A DNA stretch of 18,863 nt from Thalassiosira profunda (GCA_036939355.1 JALLAP010000158.1:1-18863), one strand, 5' to 3'; shown: positions 1-8,820, counted from the first letter of the stretch. Notes: generated by a model from the letters alone, not told the origin. Translations and numbers: made by a program.

Positions 1-2
1 CG

Positions 3-848
3 ATGCTGCTGAAAAACAATGAGGAATGGTATTATTCTCCGGACATCAGTACTGAATACTGGGTTGAACGTGGCTTCGGCCGCCCATACCGGATACGGGT
101 AAAGAGACTCCTCCAGGGGATCAAGCGGGCAACTACGCTTCTGAGGAAGTCAGGGCATACACACCACACATTTGATTTGGGCGAAGAGCTGGGTGAAAAC
201 GACGCGGCCCTTCTTTGCAATGATGCTCTACTGCCACATTGGATTGAGTTTGCGGATGCACTCCAGATTTCGCAAGCTGGTGGCGATCGCTTCCACAACC
301 TTTCTATTTGCGGGGTCCAACTTTCCCCTGCGGTGATGACTGCGTTGGCCCCAGCTTTGACGATGATGAAAGGCACATATTCGCTTGAGCTGAACAGAAA
401 TGAATTTGACGACCCAGCCGAGGGCCTGCAATTCGCATTTGACTGCATGGTTTACAACGACACATTGAGGGCATTTCATTGGTCCAACAATCCAATTGGG
501 AGCACCGAAGAAGCAGATGAGTTGGTCAAAATCATCGTCGAACACCCTAGCGTTGTGATTGTCACTCTATCGAGCTTTGGAGATGATATCAATGCCTACG
601 AAAGTCTGCGCAAGCTCTTCAAGGGCACCGTTGCTTTCGCGTCTGTCAACCTTTCGTCAAACGCCATTCGGACTGCCGGTGACACCGCAATACCCGACTT
701 TCTGTCCAGAAACCCTGTGCTGAAACGGCATGCGCTGCGAAATGCGATCTATGATCCGACAAGTCTCAACCACGTATCCGACTCCAACCACACATGTCGA
801 AGGGTTAGATTTCGCTGGCGTGTTGGTCAATCGCTGGAGGAGGGATGA
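3..848 (+). CDS. Leucine-rich-repeat protein, 5'-partial and broken (main part)
   Basis: A 281-codon frame opens 2 bases from the left edge, so the first Met may be internal and the true start may lie outside. Residues about 95-235 hold ribonuclease-inhibitor-like leucine-rich repeats of roughly 28 residues, visible as LSICGVQLSP, LELNRNEFDD, FHWSNNPIGS and VNLSSNAIRT, each followed by a helix. LRR proteins are usually interaction scaffolds; no enzymatic residues are visible. After FLSRNPVLK the sequence jumps to ALRNAIYDPTSLN, as if one or more repeats had been deleted. After SNHTC (about position 797) this frame becomes an arginine-rich tail ending in TGA at 846-848, while the natural continuation lies one base further on. 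The family, as I recall it from Thalassiosira, ends in a conserved block that is found here in the other frame. Likely a decaying member of an expanded family, or an assembly error. Confidence 0.7.
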   Translation: MLLKNNEEWYYSPDISTEYWVERGFGRPYRIRVKRLLQGIKRATTLLRKSGHTHHTFDLGEELGENDAALLCNDALLPHWIEFADALQISQAGGDRFHNLSICGVQLSPAVMTALAPALTMMKGTYSLELNRNEFDDPAEGLQFAFDCMVYNDTLRAFHWSNNPIGSTEEADELVKIIVEHPSVVIVTLSSFGDDINAYESLRKLFKGTVAFASVNLSSNAIRTAGDTAIPDFLSRNPVLKRHALRNAIYDPTSLNHVSDSNHTCRRVRFRWRVGQSLEEG

Positions 849-1113
849 AGACCGACAACTGAACAGATCGCGCAAAATCTTCGCCCTTCTTTCCTCGAGA
901 AATCGAGAGGGGACCAATGTGCAACACTTGAATGCCGAGTTTGAGGATGATTCATCGTCCAAACTCGTGCCACGTGTATTGGAGTGTGTGCACAAACATT
1001 CGCGCCAAGTAGCCGATGATCTCGAGAAGCCACTTTCCATCCTGTACGAGATATTGAGAGGATGGAAAATGCCGTCTCTTTGCGACAACGCACGGGCGAC
1101 GAGCATTGAGTGA
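799..1113 (+). pseudogene. Out-of-frame C-terminal block of the LRR-family protein
   Basis: This is the continuation of the preceding LRR protein in the next reading frame; skipping one base at about 798 joins SNHTC to EGLDFAGVLV. The block contains NRSRKIFALLSSRNREG, VQHLNAEFEDDSSSKLVP and PLSILYEILRGWKMPSL. This is a helical, well-formed sequence with none of the character of a shadow frame. An ORF in this frame opens at an ATG at 730, but the first 20 or so residues overlap the LRR frame and look like noise. By recollection, the same C-terminal signature follows the LRRs in many Thalassiosira proteins; I know no function for it. No plausible GT-AG intron spans the frame change, so a frameshift (real or sequencing) is preferred over splicing. 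The 3' end lies 82 bp from the end of the convergent IBTK-like gene. Confidence 0.6.
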
Positions 1114-1195
1114 ATGGGAGAGAGGAGTGCTGATTGATTGCTTGCACTTATGAATGAGAATTATGTTAAATGAAAAGACTCAGCACGGCGTATGC

Positions 1196-4100
1196 CTAGC
1201 CCTCTTTCGTTTGCTTGCCACCCCCAGTCCTCTTTGGCCTCGTCTTCTTTTGCTGCCGCCCTTGCTGTTTCCTCCTTCCCTGCCGTTTCTTCTGGGCATC
1301 CGCAGCAGCCTTCTTCTCTTCCTCCACTCTCCGCATAATCTGCTCCTCGATCATTTTCTGCTCCTCGACCAGCCGCTCCTGTTCCTGAATCTCTCCAATG
1401 GATGCTGCCCTCTCCCTCTGCTGAACAAACCACTGGTTGCCGTCGATTCGACACGCTGCAGCCGCCTCCTCCTCTTTGCGTGCCTCTTCCTGCTGGATTT
1501 CCGCAAAGCTTTTCGCTTCGAATTGGACGTGCGGCATGGGCTCCAGCTTGGCGCCCCAGCTCAAGAGGTCACTCGTCGCGCTCTTCTTGGGCGTCGCTTC
1601 CCAACTGGCCCCGACACTGCCCATGACATCTTGCTTTTGACCTCCACTCTTCTTCATGAACGCGCTCAGCGGAAGGGGCGATCCCGAGTTGGCCAACGAT
1701 GGTTTCTTCAAGGACGATGCCCGTGGAGACTTGGCAGGGAACGAAGCAGTCGCTGCGGCTGCACTGCTCAAAGCTGGGCGTTTGGACGACACTGTCGTGT
1801 GACCGCTCTGCTCCTCGCTCAAGATGTCTTGGAACGACTTGGATCTCGACTTTTTCGCGGTCGACGCCTTAGCGCTCACACCAGGCTTTGGTGTACCCCA
1901 GACGCTTTTCTTTGTGTTGGGTGTCTCCGCTGCTAAAGGTATGGCTCGGTCAGCGGCGCGACGACCATCGCCCTCCATCAGCTGCATCCGTTTCATGGCC
2001 ATCATGCTCTCCGCCACGTCTCTCTCCTCTTCCTTTGCTTTGGCGTGCAGGCGATTGCGATGCTTCCTCCCATTAATATGGAGAGTGTAGCTGTCGCTGT
2101 CGGGGCAAGAGACGCCGCACGCGCTGCAGTGGTATTTCGAAGAGGAAGCTTCGCTGAAGGCTGCCGTTTTCTTTGAAGGCTGCGGTGGTTCTTGGAATGG
2201 CTTCCTCGTAGCAGACTGCGGCTCCGGTTGACCCTCTGCAGTCAACCTCCCAACAGATTCGCCTTGGCCGATCAACGGCGTTCGCTTTTCTGTAACGACA
2301 TCTGTCTGAAACGCCTCATCTCCCACGGCCGCATCCTTCTCCTTACAGGTGACGGGAGTGGGTCGCTGCTCTGCTCTTTTCGCTTTCCTAGCCTTCCTTG
2401 CTCGCGGACGCATGGAACCAGCATACCGCTCAAACAGCGTTCTGCCATCGTCGATCCAGTTCTGTGTGTTGGCTAGGCGGTAAAGAAAGGGATGGAATAT
2501 GCCGTCTTGCGCGTGACCACTGTTCCTCGTTGTACCCACAAAGGTCCTGCTCGACAGGAATGTCGCAAAGTCGCTTTTGTTCGCGACGGCCAACACTCCA
2601 TCGAGATTCGCTCTCACAAATTTGTCGCAAAAGTCGAGAAGAGGCCGACAATTCAGCCTGTGAGCGACGAGGGCGACGGGAATCACATTGAACATGTCGA
2701 CGTTGCGAGATATTTCGACCGCCGCCGACTCCTGCAGTGACAATGGCTGCCGGTGGCCGTCCTCGTCGATTGTCTCATTCTGGAAGGGCAGAGACGGGAA
2801 GCTCGTGCCCATCATCAGCAGCGCCGTATGTTCCTTTGCCGCAGCCACGCCCACGGCGCGATGGACTCGATGCACCTTTCGCGGGCTCGGCTGCCATCGC
2901 ACTCCTTTGTGGCCCATGACATAGTTGCCGTGGCTGGTTCCCCAGGTAAACAAATGTCCATCGGCAGTGACGACAGCGGTGTGGCTTTCTGATGCAGACA
3001 CAGCAACAGCCTTCCCGCCTCCCTGCTCTGGCAGCATGCCCACAACGAGCTGCGGCGACGAGATGGCCGAAGAGGTCTGGCTGTTGCTCCTCGGACGCTG
3101 CTTTGGTTCTGAAGCGGTGGCCCACATGTCGGAATCGGAGGTTTTGCGCTGCTCTGAAGGACTCTTCTCGATGCCCAGCGAGTCCGAGTGCAATCCCCAC
3201 GTGTAGACCCTTCCATCAGCAGTGATGGCGACGCTGTGGTGCCTGGCGCACGCTATGGCTGTGGGATTGATACAGATCGACCTCGAATATGCAGAGGCGT
3301 CGCCATCTTGTCGCGACGGCGAAGGGAAGACCACGCGCATGGGCGAGTGGTTGCCATGGCCCCATCCGTAGACGGTGTTTGTGGGCAGCGAAGCGAGGGA
3401 AGATTCCCCCGCCGTGACGATGGGCGGCATGGTCAGCACAAGGGTGGAGAACTCGGCAGCAGCGACGGCGATCGCCTTCCGGCGCAGCTGGGCAGACCAC
3501 AACCCCTCCACTCGCTGGGGCTGGTGGCAGCATTTGCTGTTGACCTGAGATGCTGGAGAGGTGGGCGAGCTCCCTCCTGACCCCAGCGTCGAAGAGTACG
3601 TCCCCAGCTGCCCCGATCGGTTGTCTCCCCAGCAGTAAACCTCTCCCAGCTTCGTCAACGCCACGGAATGCCGGTCGCCCGCTGCCACCGCCACGACGAA
3701 CGACTGCTTCAATTCCCCCTCCACCCTCCGAGGCGACAAGCGGCTGTTGCTCCCGCTGTTCTCCGCATCGACGTCCCTGCTGGAGGACGACATGATACCG
3801 AGCTGTCCAAAGCCGTTGGAACCCCACGCGTACACGGCCCCATCGCTCGTCGAACAAAGGCTGTGGTTCTCCGCCGCGGCGATGCTGGCGACGATTCTCT
3901 TTGTCAGAGGCCCCATGATACGCGTCGGAAGAGGTCGATGGTTCTCGTCCCCGGTACCCAGACGCCCGCCCTTGCCCAATCCAAATGAGAACAATTGTCC
4001 GGAGCGAGTCGACACGAGGGTATGATGAGCTGCGGCCGCCACGGCCACCGCTGGGGAATCCACCGCATCCTTCTCCCTCCTCTTTCCAGCCGCGCTCGAC

Positions 4101-5356
4101 GACTCTCGATTCGGATCCGAGGACCAATCGCGGCGCAATTCTCCCAGAGCGAAGGTCTCGACCCGCTTGGGCTTGTAGCTGGTGGTCGACGACGCAGAGG
4201 AGAAGGCGTCCTCGCCTCGTTCCCGGAGGCGCCCGGAAGCGAACTGGGGAACGCCAAGGGCGCAGTGGTCGGCACGGCCGAAGGTCAGGACCTCGCAGCC
4301 GTAGTCCACCCCGGAATGCTGGGGCTGCTTGACGCCGGATGCCGCTCGTTGTCGTTGCGTTTGCTGGTTGGCTCCGTCGTTCCCCAAGGCATTGAAATCG
4401 ACACCCTCCAGCGGAATCAGGTCGTTGTTCCCCCCGTCGGCACGCCCGACGTCTTCGTCATCGTCGGGCTGGCCGTCGTCCAAGTTGACATCAAAGCTAC
4501 CACCCCTCCCCCTCCGCTCCTGGTTGGCACTGCTATCCTCAGCCTCGATGTCATAGTCCAAGTCCTGGTCGTTCCCGAACGATATCATTCGTCGACGGTA
4601 CATCGGTGGGTTCTCCTCCCCATCAGATGACGATTGCTGAGGCTGAGGGGACCCCTGCTTCTTCCACATTTTGCGCAGGCTCTTCCACACCAACGTCCTC
4701 CGACACTGATCCAGCCCGGGGGCCGAGGTCTGTCCCAGCAAGTGCAGGGGAGACAGTCCCTCGTGGTCCATAGATGCGGCCAAATCGTTCATGATCCCGT
4801 AACTCTGCTCCCCCAACGAGTTGTCGCCTGCCAAATTGCCGGCCAGCAGCCGCAGAGGGTGGAGCATCTGCCCGCCATTGTTTTCGTTTCCTGCGGGGGT
4901 GGAGGCGTGCTTCAGCAGCACGAGCAGCGTCAGGAAGTCCCTCCTCAATACGGCCGAGTGCAGCGGGGTGTACCCGCTCTCGTCATCCGGAGCCAGCATC
5001 AGCTTGTGCAGGTGCGACGGCCGCTGTTTGTTCCCGCCGGCCTCGTCCAGCTCCCGCATCCGAACGGGGAGGGAGTCCAATAGGAACAGCCCGTCCAGCT
5101 TCTCCTCCTCGTGTTGCAATTCAGCAGAAGTAGATGAGGCAGAATGTTGCAACTCAGAAGTAGATGAGGCAGAGGCGGCCTCCACGGCCCGATGCAAGGC
5201 GGTGCGCCCCTCAGCAGAATCCCTCTCGTGGACGAACCGCTCCGCGAGGGCGCGGCACGCGGCCAGATCGACCGCGGGGGAGGGCGCGGCCGCGGACGAC
5301 GGGGTCGGGGGCTTGGGCGCCTGGCCGAGGCTCGACGAGCGGTGCTTGCGCCCCAT
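1196..5356 (-). CDS. Ankyrin/RCC1/U1 zinc-finger protein, IBTK-like
   Basis: A 1386-aa intronless gene. Ankyrin-like repeats lie at residues 50-62 (GRTALHRAVEAAS), 127-151 (SGYTPLHSAVLRRDF) and 198-209. RCC1 propeller blades occupy about 350-850, e.g. GAVYAWGSNGFGQLG (506-520), GEVYCWGDNRSGQLG (571-585), GRVYTWGLHSD and GHLFTWGTSHG. Residues about 885-940 (VALVAHRLNCRPLLDFCDKFV) resemble the helices closing a BTB domain, though no BTB core is evident. A U1-type zinc finger follows, with C1077, C1080, H1093 and H1099. The C-terminus is charged coiled coil with three copies of an S-F/I-x-D/E-I-x-x-E-E/Q motif near 1174, 1283 and 1319. Ankyrin + RCC1 + BTB is the order in IBTK and related plant proteins, which also carry SF/SL-x-EIQ motifs as I recall; human IBTK acts with CUL3. 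A ubiquitin-ligase adaptor or scaffold role is inference. An RNA role is also possible because U1-type fingers often bind RNA. Start: ATG complement at 5354-5356. Confidence 0.85.
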   Translation of the reverse strand: MGRKHRSSSLGQAPKPPTPSSAAAPSPAVDLAACRALAERFVHERDSAEGRTALHRAVEAASASSTSELQHSASSTSAELQHEEEKLDGLFLLDSLPVRMRELDEAGGNKQRPSHLHKLMLAPDDESGYTPLHSAVLRRDFLTLLVLLKHASTPAGNENNGGQMLHPLRLLAGNLAGDNSLGEQSYGIMNDLAASMDHEGLSPLHLLGQTSAPGLDQCRRTLVWKSLRKMWKKQGSPQPQQSSSDGEENPPMYRRRMISFGNDQDLDYDIEAEDSSANQERRGRGGSFDVNLDDGQPDDDEDVGRADGGNNDLIPLEGVDFNALGNDGANQQTQRQRAASGVKQPQHSGVDYGCEVLTFGRADHCALGVPQFASGRLRERGEDAFSSASSTTSYKPKRVETFALGELRRDWSSDPNRESSSAAGKRREKDAVDSPAVAVAAAAHHTLVSTRSGQLFSFGLGKGGRLGTGDENHRPLPTRIMGPLTKRIVASIAAAENHSLCSTSDGAVYAWGSNGFGQLGIMSSSSRDVDAENSGSNSRLSPRRVEGELKQSFVVAVAAGDRHSVALTKLGEVYCWGDNRSGQLGTYSSTLGSGGSSPTSPASQVNSKCCHQPQRVEGLWSAQLRRKAIAVAAAEFSTLVLTMPPIVTAGESSLASLPTNTVYGWGHGNHSPMRVVFPSPSRQDGDASAYSRSICINPTAIACARHHSVAITADGRVYTWGLHSDSLGIEKSPSEQRKTSDSDMWATASEPKQRPRSNSQTSSAISSPQLVVGMLPEQGGGKAVAVSASESHTAVVTADGHLFTWGTSHGNYVMGHKGVRWQPSPRKVHRVHRAVGVAAAKEHTALLMMGTSFPSLPFQNETIDEDGHRQPLSLQESAAVEISRNVDMFNVIPVALVAHRLNCRPLLDFCDKFVRANLDGVLAVANKSDFATFLSSRTFVGTTRNSGHAQDGIFHPFLYRLANTQNWIDDGRTLFERYAGSMRPRARKARKAKRAEQRPTPVTCKEKDAAVGDEAFQTDVVTEKRTPLIGQGESVGRLTAEGQPEPQSATRKPFQEPPQPSKKTAAFSEASSSKYHCSACGVSCPDSDSYTLHINGRKHRNRLHAKAKEEERDVAESMMAMKRMQLMEGDGRRAADRAIPLAAETPNTKKSVWGTPKPGVSAKASTAKKSRSKSFQDILSEEQSGHTTVSSKRPALSSAAAATASFPAKSPRASSLKKPSLANSGSPLPLSAFMKKSGGQKQDVMGSVGASWEATPKKSATSDLLSWGAKLEPMPHVQFEAKSFAEIQQEEARKEEEAAAACRIDGNQWFVQQRERAASIGEIQEQERLVEEQKMIEEQIMRRVEEEKKAAADAQKKRQGRRKQQGRQQKKTRPKRTGGGKQTKEG
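5112..5174 (-). repeat. In-frame tandem duplication of 33 + 30 bp in the IBTK-like gene
   Basis: Two adjacent near-identical units (5112-5144 and 5145-5174) differ by one base change inside, a 3-bp cag indel and the last base. They encode the duplicated peptides ASSTSELQH and ASSTSAELQH at residues about 62-82. The indel is a multiple of three, so the frame is kept. It sits in the disordered linker between the first and second ankyrin-like segments and looks recent. Confidence 0.85.
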
Positions 5357-6374
5357 GCTGCTCTCGGTGGCGGCGAACGCTCAGGCTGCTATCGAAGTAA
5401 ATGATGAAGGCCATGCGTTGCTGCCAATATTGTATCGCGAGCGCCTATGTTGAGGGCGTCTGAAAGGGAGGGCTACGGCCGATGAATCTCCTGAACCTGA
5501 TGAGAGGACGGTCCACGTGTTTTATGTCGAGCACTGCCCCGTGAAATTTGCAACGCCGCCGCGGCCACCCCGAGCGCTTTAGTTGTCAGCGAGGGCCCAC
5601 CGCGCGCTGGCGCTGGTATTGGCTGCGACGCCGGCGCTATGAGGGCGCATGGGCATCGTGCTGTTTGAATGAGGATGGAGGCAAACGGCTCGTTTGGTTC
5701 GGCCGAATCTCGGTTCAACGAGTAACTCTACGTGGGAATACGTACTAAGCTTCTTTTTGTTCCTCTTCTATGCAACACAATTCTGACGTGCGTGAGGTGG
5801 GATGGGTGCGTGTGCGTGCGTGCCTGCTCGAACTTGAGAGATCTCGAGGAGCGGAGGACGCGGCGCGATTGGCCCTCCGCCTCCGGATTGGCGGAGTAGG
5901 AGGAGCGGGGGATGCATCGGCGGCGGCCGCTGCCTCGGCGTGCGGCCCAGCGGTGCCCTCGTTCCTCAGTCCGTCGAACGACGCCTCTGCACACGTAACT
6001 TTCGTGGGCGCCGCGGTGTGGCTGATGGTCGTGGCCTCTAAGTATTCGCAACCAACGAACGCAAGATAAATGAGGCGACACGCGGCAGATTAACAGGTGA
6101 CTAGATACTTGATTATTTCTTGCTATCTGCTCCCGCGGCCTGGTACGATATTCATATCTCATACATCAAACATCTCTGCGCAGAGGTGCAAGTGGGATGA
6201 TTGACACATCATCTCCCTCGCTCGCGCGCGAGTATCATATCCTAGGGGTGGGCCTTGCGGGAGTTCCTAAACGGTGTCTGGACTTGCCCTTGCGGGGGGA
6301 GGGATGGGGATTTCATCTTGTGGTCATCCTCTTCACACATTATTCCGTTGGTCCTCCATATCTCGTGATCGAGA
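5357..6374. other. Intergenic region without a supported gene
   Basis: About 1 kb between the start of the IBTK-like gene and the end of the double-Tudor gene, both on the minus strand. It should hold the IBTK-like promoter and the Tudor-gene 3' end. ORFs of 80-144 codons occur on both strands at about 5473-6162, but they are arginine/alanine-rich, overlap each other antisense and show no domain signature. I see no RNA gene or mobile element. Confidence 0.6.
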
Positions 6375-8177
6375 TCAAACATCCAAGATGTGGAATGTCT
6401 CCTGACTCAAGTCCAGCTTCTCCTGTTGCCCGTCATCATACAAAATGGTGTAGAGGTGGTTGCCTCCGGTGTATTGGCTGTCTGAGGCCACGATTCCAGG
6501 GTAGAACTTGTCGTCGAGCGGCCAGTAGATGGCGATCCACATCCCGACGGTGATGCGGGAGAGGATTTCGTTCCGGCGCTGGGTGATACTTACCGTGGTC
6601 GTGGGGGGTGCGGCAGCGGGCAGCGTTGGTGCAGAGGGCACTGCACTCTTTTGGGTGGGGAACGCCCCATCGACAGGTTCCTTGAGGCCATTGCGAGCAA
6701 CGACATGACCTACGACGTTTTCTCCGCTGACGATGCGGAATGTTATCCGTTGCAAATCCACCGTCTCGATGTGGCCGTCGTCATAGTGGATGGTGCTGAA
6801 GAGCTCATGGCGTTCACCAAACTGATCAAGCGTACGATGGCACGCGGTTACAGTTCCTGGGAAGTGCTTGGCATAGCGCGGCCAGTAGACTTCGATCTTC
6901 GTCCCGGCGGTGATTTGGGAGAGGATTTTGATTCTGAGACGAATGTCTTCCTCGAGGCCGTCCTCCAAGTTGTTCACCTTATCGGTGAGCATGGCAAGAG
7001 GAGCCACATCGGCATCGCTCTCCCATTTCAAGTGTGCCTTCCTCACTTTTCCTTCCTCCTTCATACGCTTGGACTCGGGGGCAGCCACATCGGCAGTCTC
7101 GGGAGGGGCTTTCCTTTTGCCCAGGTGGGATGGGCGGAGCGCATTGGCACTGCGTGCGATGGGGGTGGCAGAGGCAGCGTTGGGTCCCTGCATGCGCCTG
7201 TTCTCTCGGGCCTCCCTGTTTTCCTTGCCGCCTGTCTCCTGGGAGCGGCCAAAGTAATAGTTGGCCTTCAGCCAGTGCGACCGGCCAACTACCTTGCGGA
7301 GGCGGACCCGGTAGCTGGCTGTGAGGGATGCAAATCGAGGATCACCTGCCTTGTGCTTCTCATAGCATTCTTCGATTGCAGCCATGGCCTTTTTGTACAT
7401 AGCGGGATCGTGTTTCTTGAGGTACCTGGCAAGCACCTTGATAAACTGGCAGAACTCTTGCTTTGTCCTCTTAGCGTCTGCCAGCTTCTGCTGCGCGGCG
7501 TTCGAGGGCAGATCTTGTTGGGCGGTGGGCAGATGGAAATGCTTTGCCTTCTGCAAGGCGGGCATTGCATTGCACTTGGACCCTCTCTTTGCGGTGCGCA
7601 TCGCATCGTACTTGGATGCGTGGGCCTTAGTTGGGGGTGTCTTTTCAGAACCGCTCTCGGAAGCGAGCATTGCGTTGTGCTTGGGAACGCTCCCTACATT
7701 TTTGGGAGGTGGGTCGTTGGCCTTGGAGACACAGATTTCCGCAGACTTGGATGCGGTGCGAGGACTTGGGCATGGGGAGTTCGGTTGCTGCACAGCTCGA
7801 TCCGGCTCGATCTCCTTCGGCTCTTGGTCGTGGTGCTGCGAGCTGAAATCTACATCTGTTAACGCCGAAGAGATGCTGTTTGATCGAGCGCGAATTGTTA
7901 CGTGCAGCGGAACGGAACCGCCGTTCCCTCCATCTCCGCCGTTCGGAGGAGATACTACGGCGACAGGCTGCCCAAACACCGACCGCTCCAGACCCTCATG
8001 AAGAGCGCGGATCCTCGCATCCCGATCGCCCGGCGCATGCAGCAATTCATCTTCGTCCAGGTCCAACGCGAACGCCGGCCGCGACAGCGGCGACGCATGC
8101 CTAACGGCGCGTAGACGGAACGGGCTGCTGCCTCTGCGGGCGGAGCCCACGGCGGGCGACCTCTGCGCAGTCTGCAT
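6375..8177 (-). CDS. Protein with unnamed helical domain and two Tudor-like domains
   Basis: A 600-aa intronless gene. The C-terminal half has two related domains: residues 420-484 (KIEVYWPRYAKHFPGTV, then IHYDDGHIETVDL) and 538-600 (WIAIYWPLDDKFYPGIV, then ILYDDGQQEKLDL). The pattern of a small beta-barrel with YWP, a basic/aromatic segment, FYPG-I/T-V and YDDG is typical of Tudor-type domains, which read methylated histone tails or other methylated proteins. Residues about 236-310 form a helical, basic domain (EFCQFIKVLARYLKKHDP to VRLRKVVGRSHWLKANYYF) that I recall as recurrent in centric diatom proteins but cannot name. A bipartite nuclear-signal-like segment lies near 354-377 (KRKAPP ... 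ESKRMKEEGK). The N-terminus is disordered with three K-x-N/D-AM repeats. A nuclear chromatin-associated role is inferred. Start: ATG complement at 8175-8177; stop TGA at 6375-6377. Confidence 0.85.
   Translation of the reverse strand: MQTAQRSPAVGSARRGSSPFRLRAVRHASPLSRPAFALDLDEDELLHAPGDRDARIRALHEGLERSVFGQPVAVVSPPNGGDGGNGGSVPLHVTIRARSNSISSALTDVDFSSQHHDQEPKEIEPDRAVQQPNSPCPSPRTASKSAEICVSKANDPPPKNVGSVPKHNAMLASESGSEKTPPTKAHASKYDAMRTAKRGSKCNAMPALQKAKHFHLPTAQQDLPSNAAQQKLADAKRTKQEFCQFIKVLARYLKKHDPAMYKKAMAAIEECYEKHKAGDPRFASLTASYRVRLRKVVGRSHWLKANYYFGRSQETGGKENREARENRRMQGPNAASATPIARSANALRPSHLGKRKAPPETADVAAPESKRMKEEGKVRKAHLKWESDADVAPLAMLTDKVNNLEDGLEEDIRLRIKILSQITAGTKIEVYWPRYAKHFPGTVTACHRTLDQFGERHELFSTIHYDDGHIETVDLQRITFRIVSGENVVGHVVARNGLKEPVDGAFPTQKSAVPSAPTLPAAAPPTTTVSITQRRNEILSRITVGMWIAIYWPLDDKFYPGIVASDSQYTGGNHLYTILYDDGQQEKLDLSQETFHILDV
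7561..7690 (-). repeat. Degenerate coding repeat (K-x-N/D-AM peptides)
   Basis: Three similar stretches of about 20 bp with the plus-strand core gcattgc(a/g)ttg near 7561, 7601 and 7668 encode KCNAM, KYDAM and KHNAM at residues 201-205, 189-193 and 166-170 of the double-Tudor protein. The spacing is uneven (12 and 23 residues), so this is an eroded repeat in a disordered linker and not a structural domain. Confidence 0.5.
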
Positions 8178-8820
8178 CTGAATCGAGCGCGACTATCTTC
8201 GTGGTCGCCGAAGAGCTACATACATAGGTAGGCGATGAGAGAGAGAGAACGGGGAGGTACATCAGTGCATCGACGGGCGATGATAAATCGATCACGGCCG
8301 CAATCATCGCATCACGTTGTATGTGCAAAGGAGCGCCCGAGCGCCCCGATGCAGCTGCAAAAACAGATCGCCCGCGGCGCCTCAAGAACTCACGCTCGGC
8401 CCGCAGAGACGCGCCAACGCCGGACGGGCCGGACGTCGCCTCGGCTGACCCCGCCCACTACTTCTTGCCCCACCCACCCACCACGACGACGGCGGTGCGT
8501 TTCGAAGCCGTCCGCGTTGCTATCGTATCGTATGCTGCGGCGTTACCACCCGGCTTTGCGGCGGCGCCACGTTGGGATCATCTGAGCAAATTTTATGAGC
8601 GCGTTGGGTTTGGGGCGGGTTGTTTTGGGGAGGAGGGGACGCGTCGAGCCGGGACATCAGGACTCTCAAGGGGAGAAACAAAATGCTTCTATCTCGCCCC
8701 CCAACAGGGTTACGCGTTCTGTGCTTATGATGTGTGCAAGGGGGAAACATTTGTAGTTCTCTCTTTCCCCTTTTGAAAGGTCAGGAATGAAATCAGAGGA
8801 AGCAAAGTGTCAAAGTTGGT

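Noticed and set aside
1154..1936. 260-codon plus-strand ORF rich in leucine
   Set aside because: It is the complement of the Glu/Lys/Arg-rich C-terminus of the IBTK-like gene. Charged coiled-coil codons read backwards give Leu/Phe/Ser runs, so the apparent membrane protein is a shadow.
5728..6162. Overlapping antisense ORFs (144 and 99 codons) upstream of the IBTK-like gene
   Set aside because: Both are low-complexity and lie on opposite strands of the same DNA. Neither shows motifs or plausible splice signals.
6651..7862. 403-codon plus-strand ORF
   Set aside because: It lies wholly antisense to the double-Tudor gene, whose minus-strand frame shows two clear related domains and natural composition. 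The plus reading has no recognisable domain.
8321..8776. 151-codon plus-strand ORF
   Set aside because: Arg/Pro/Thr-rich first half, no domain, and no codon pattern resembling the neighbours. It fits chance in a GC-rich intergenic region.
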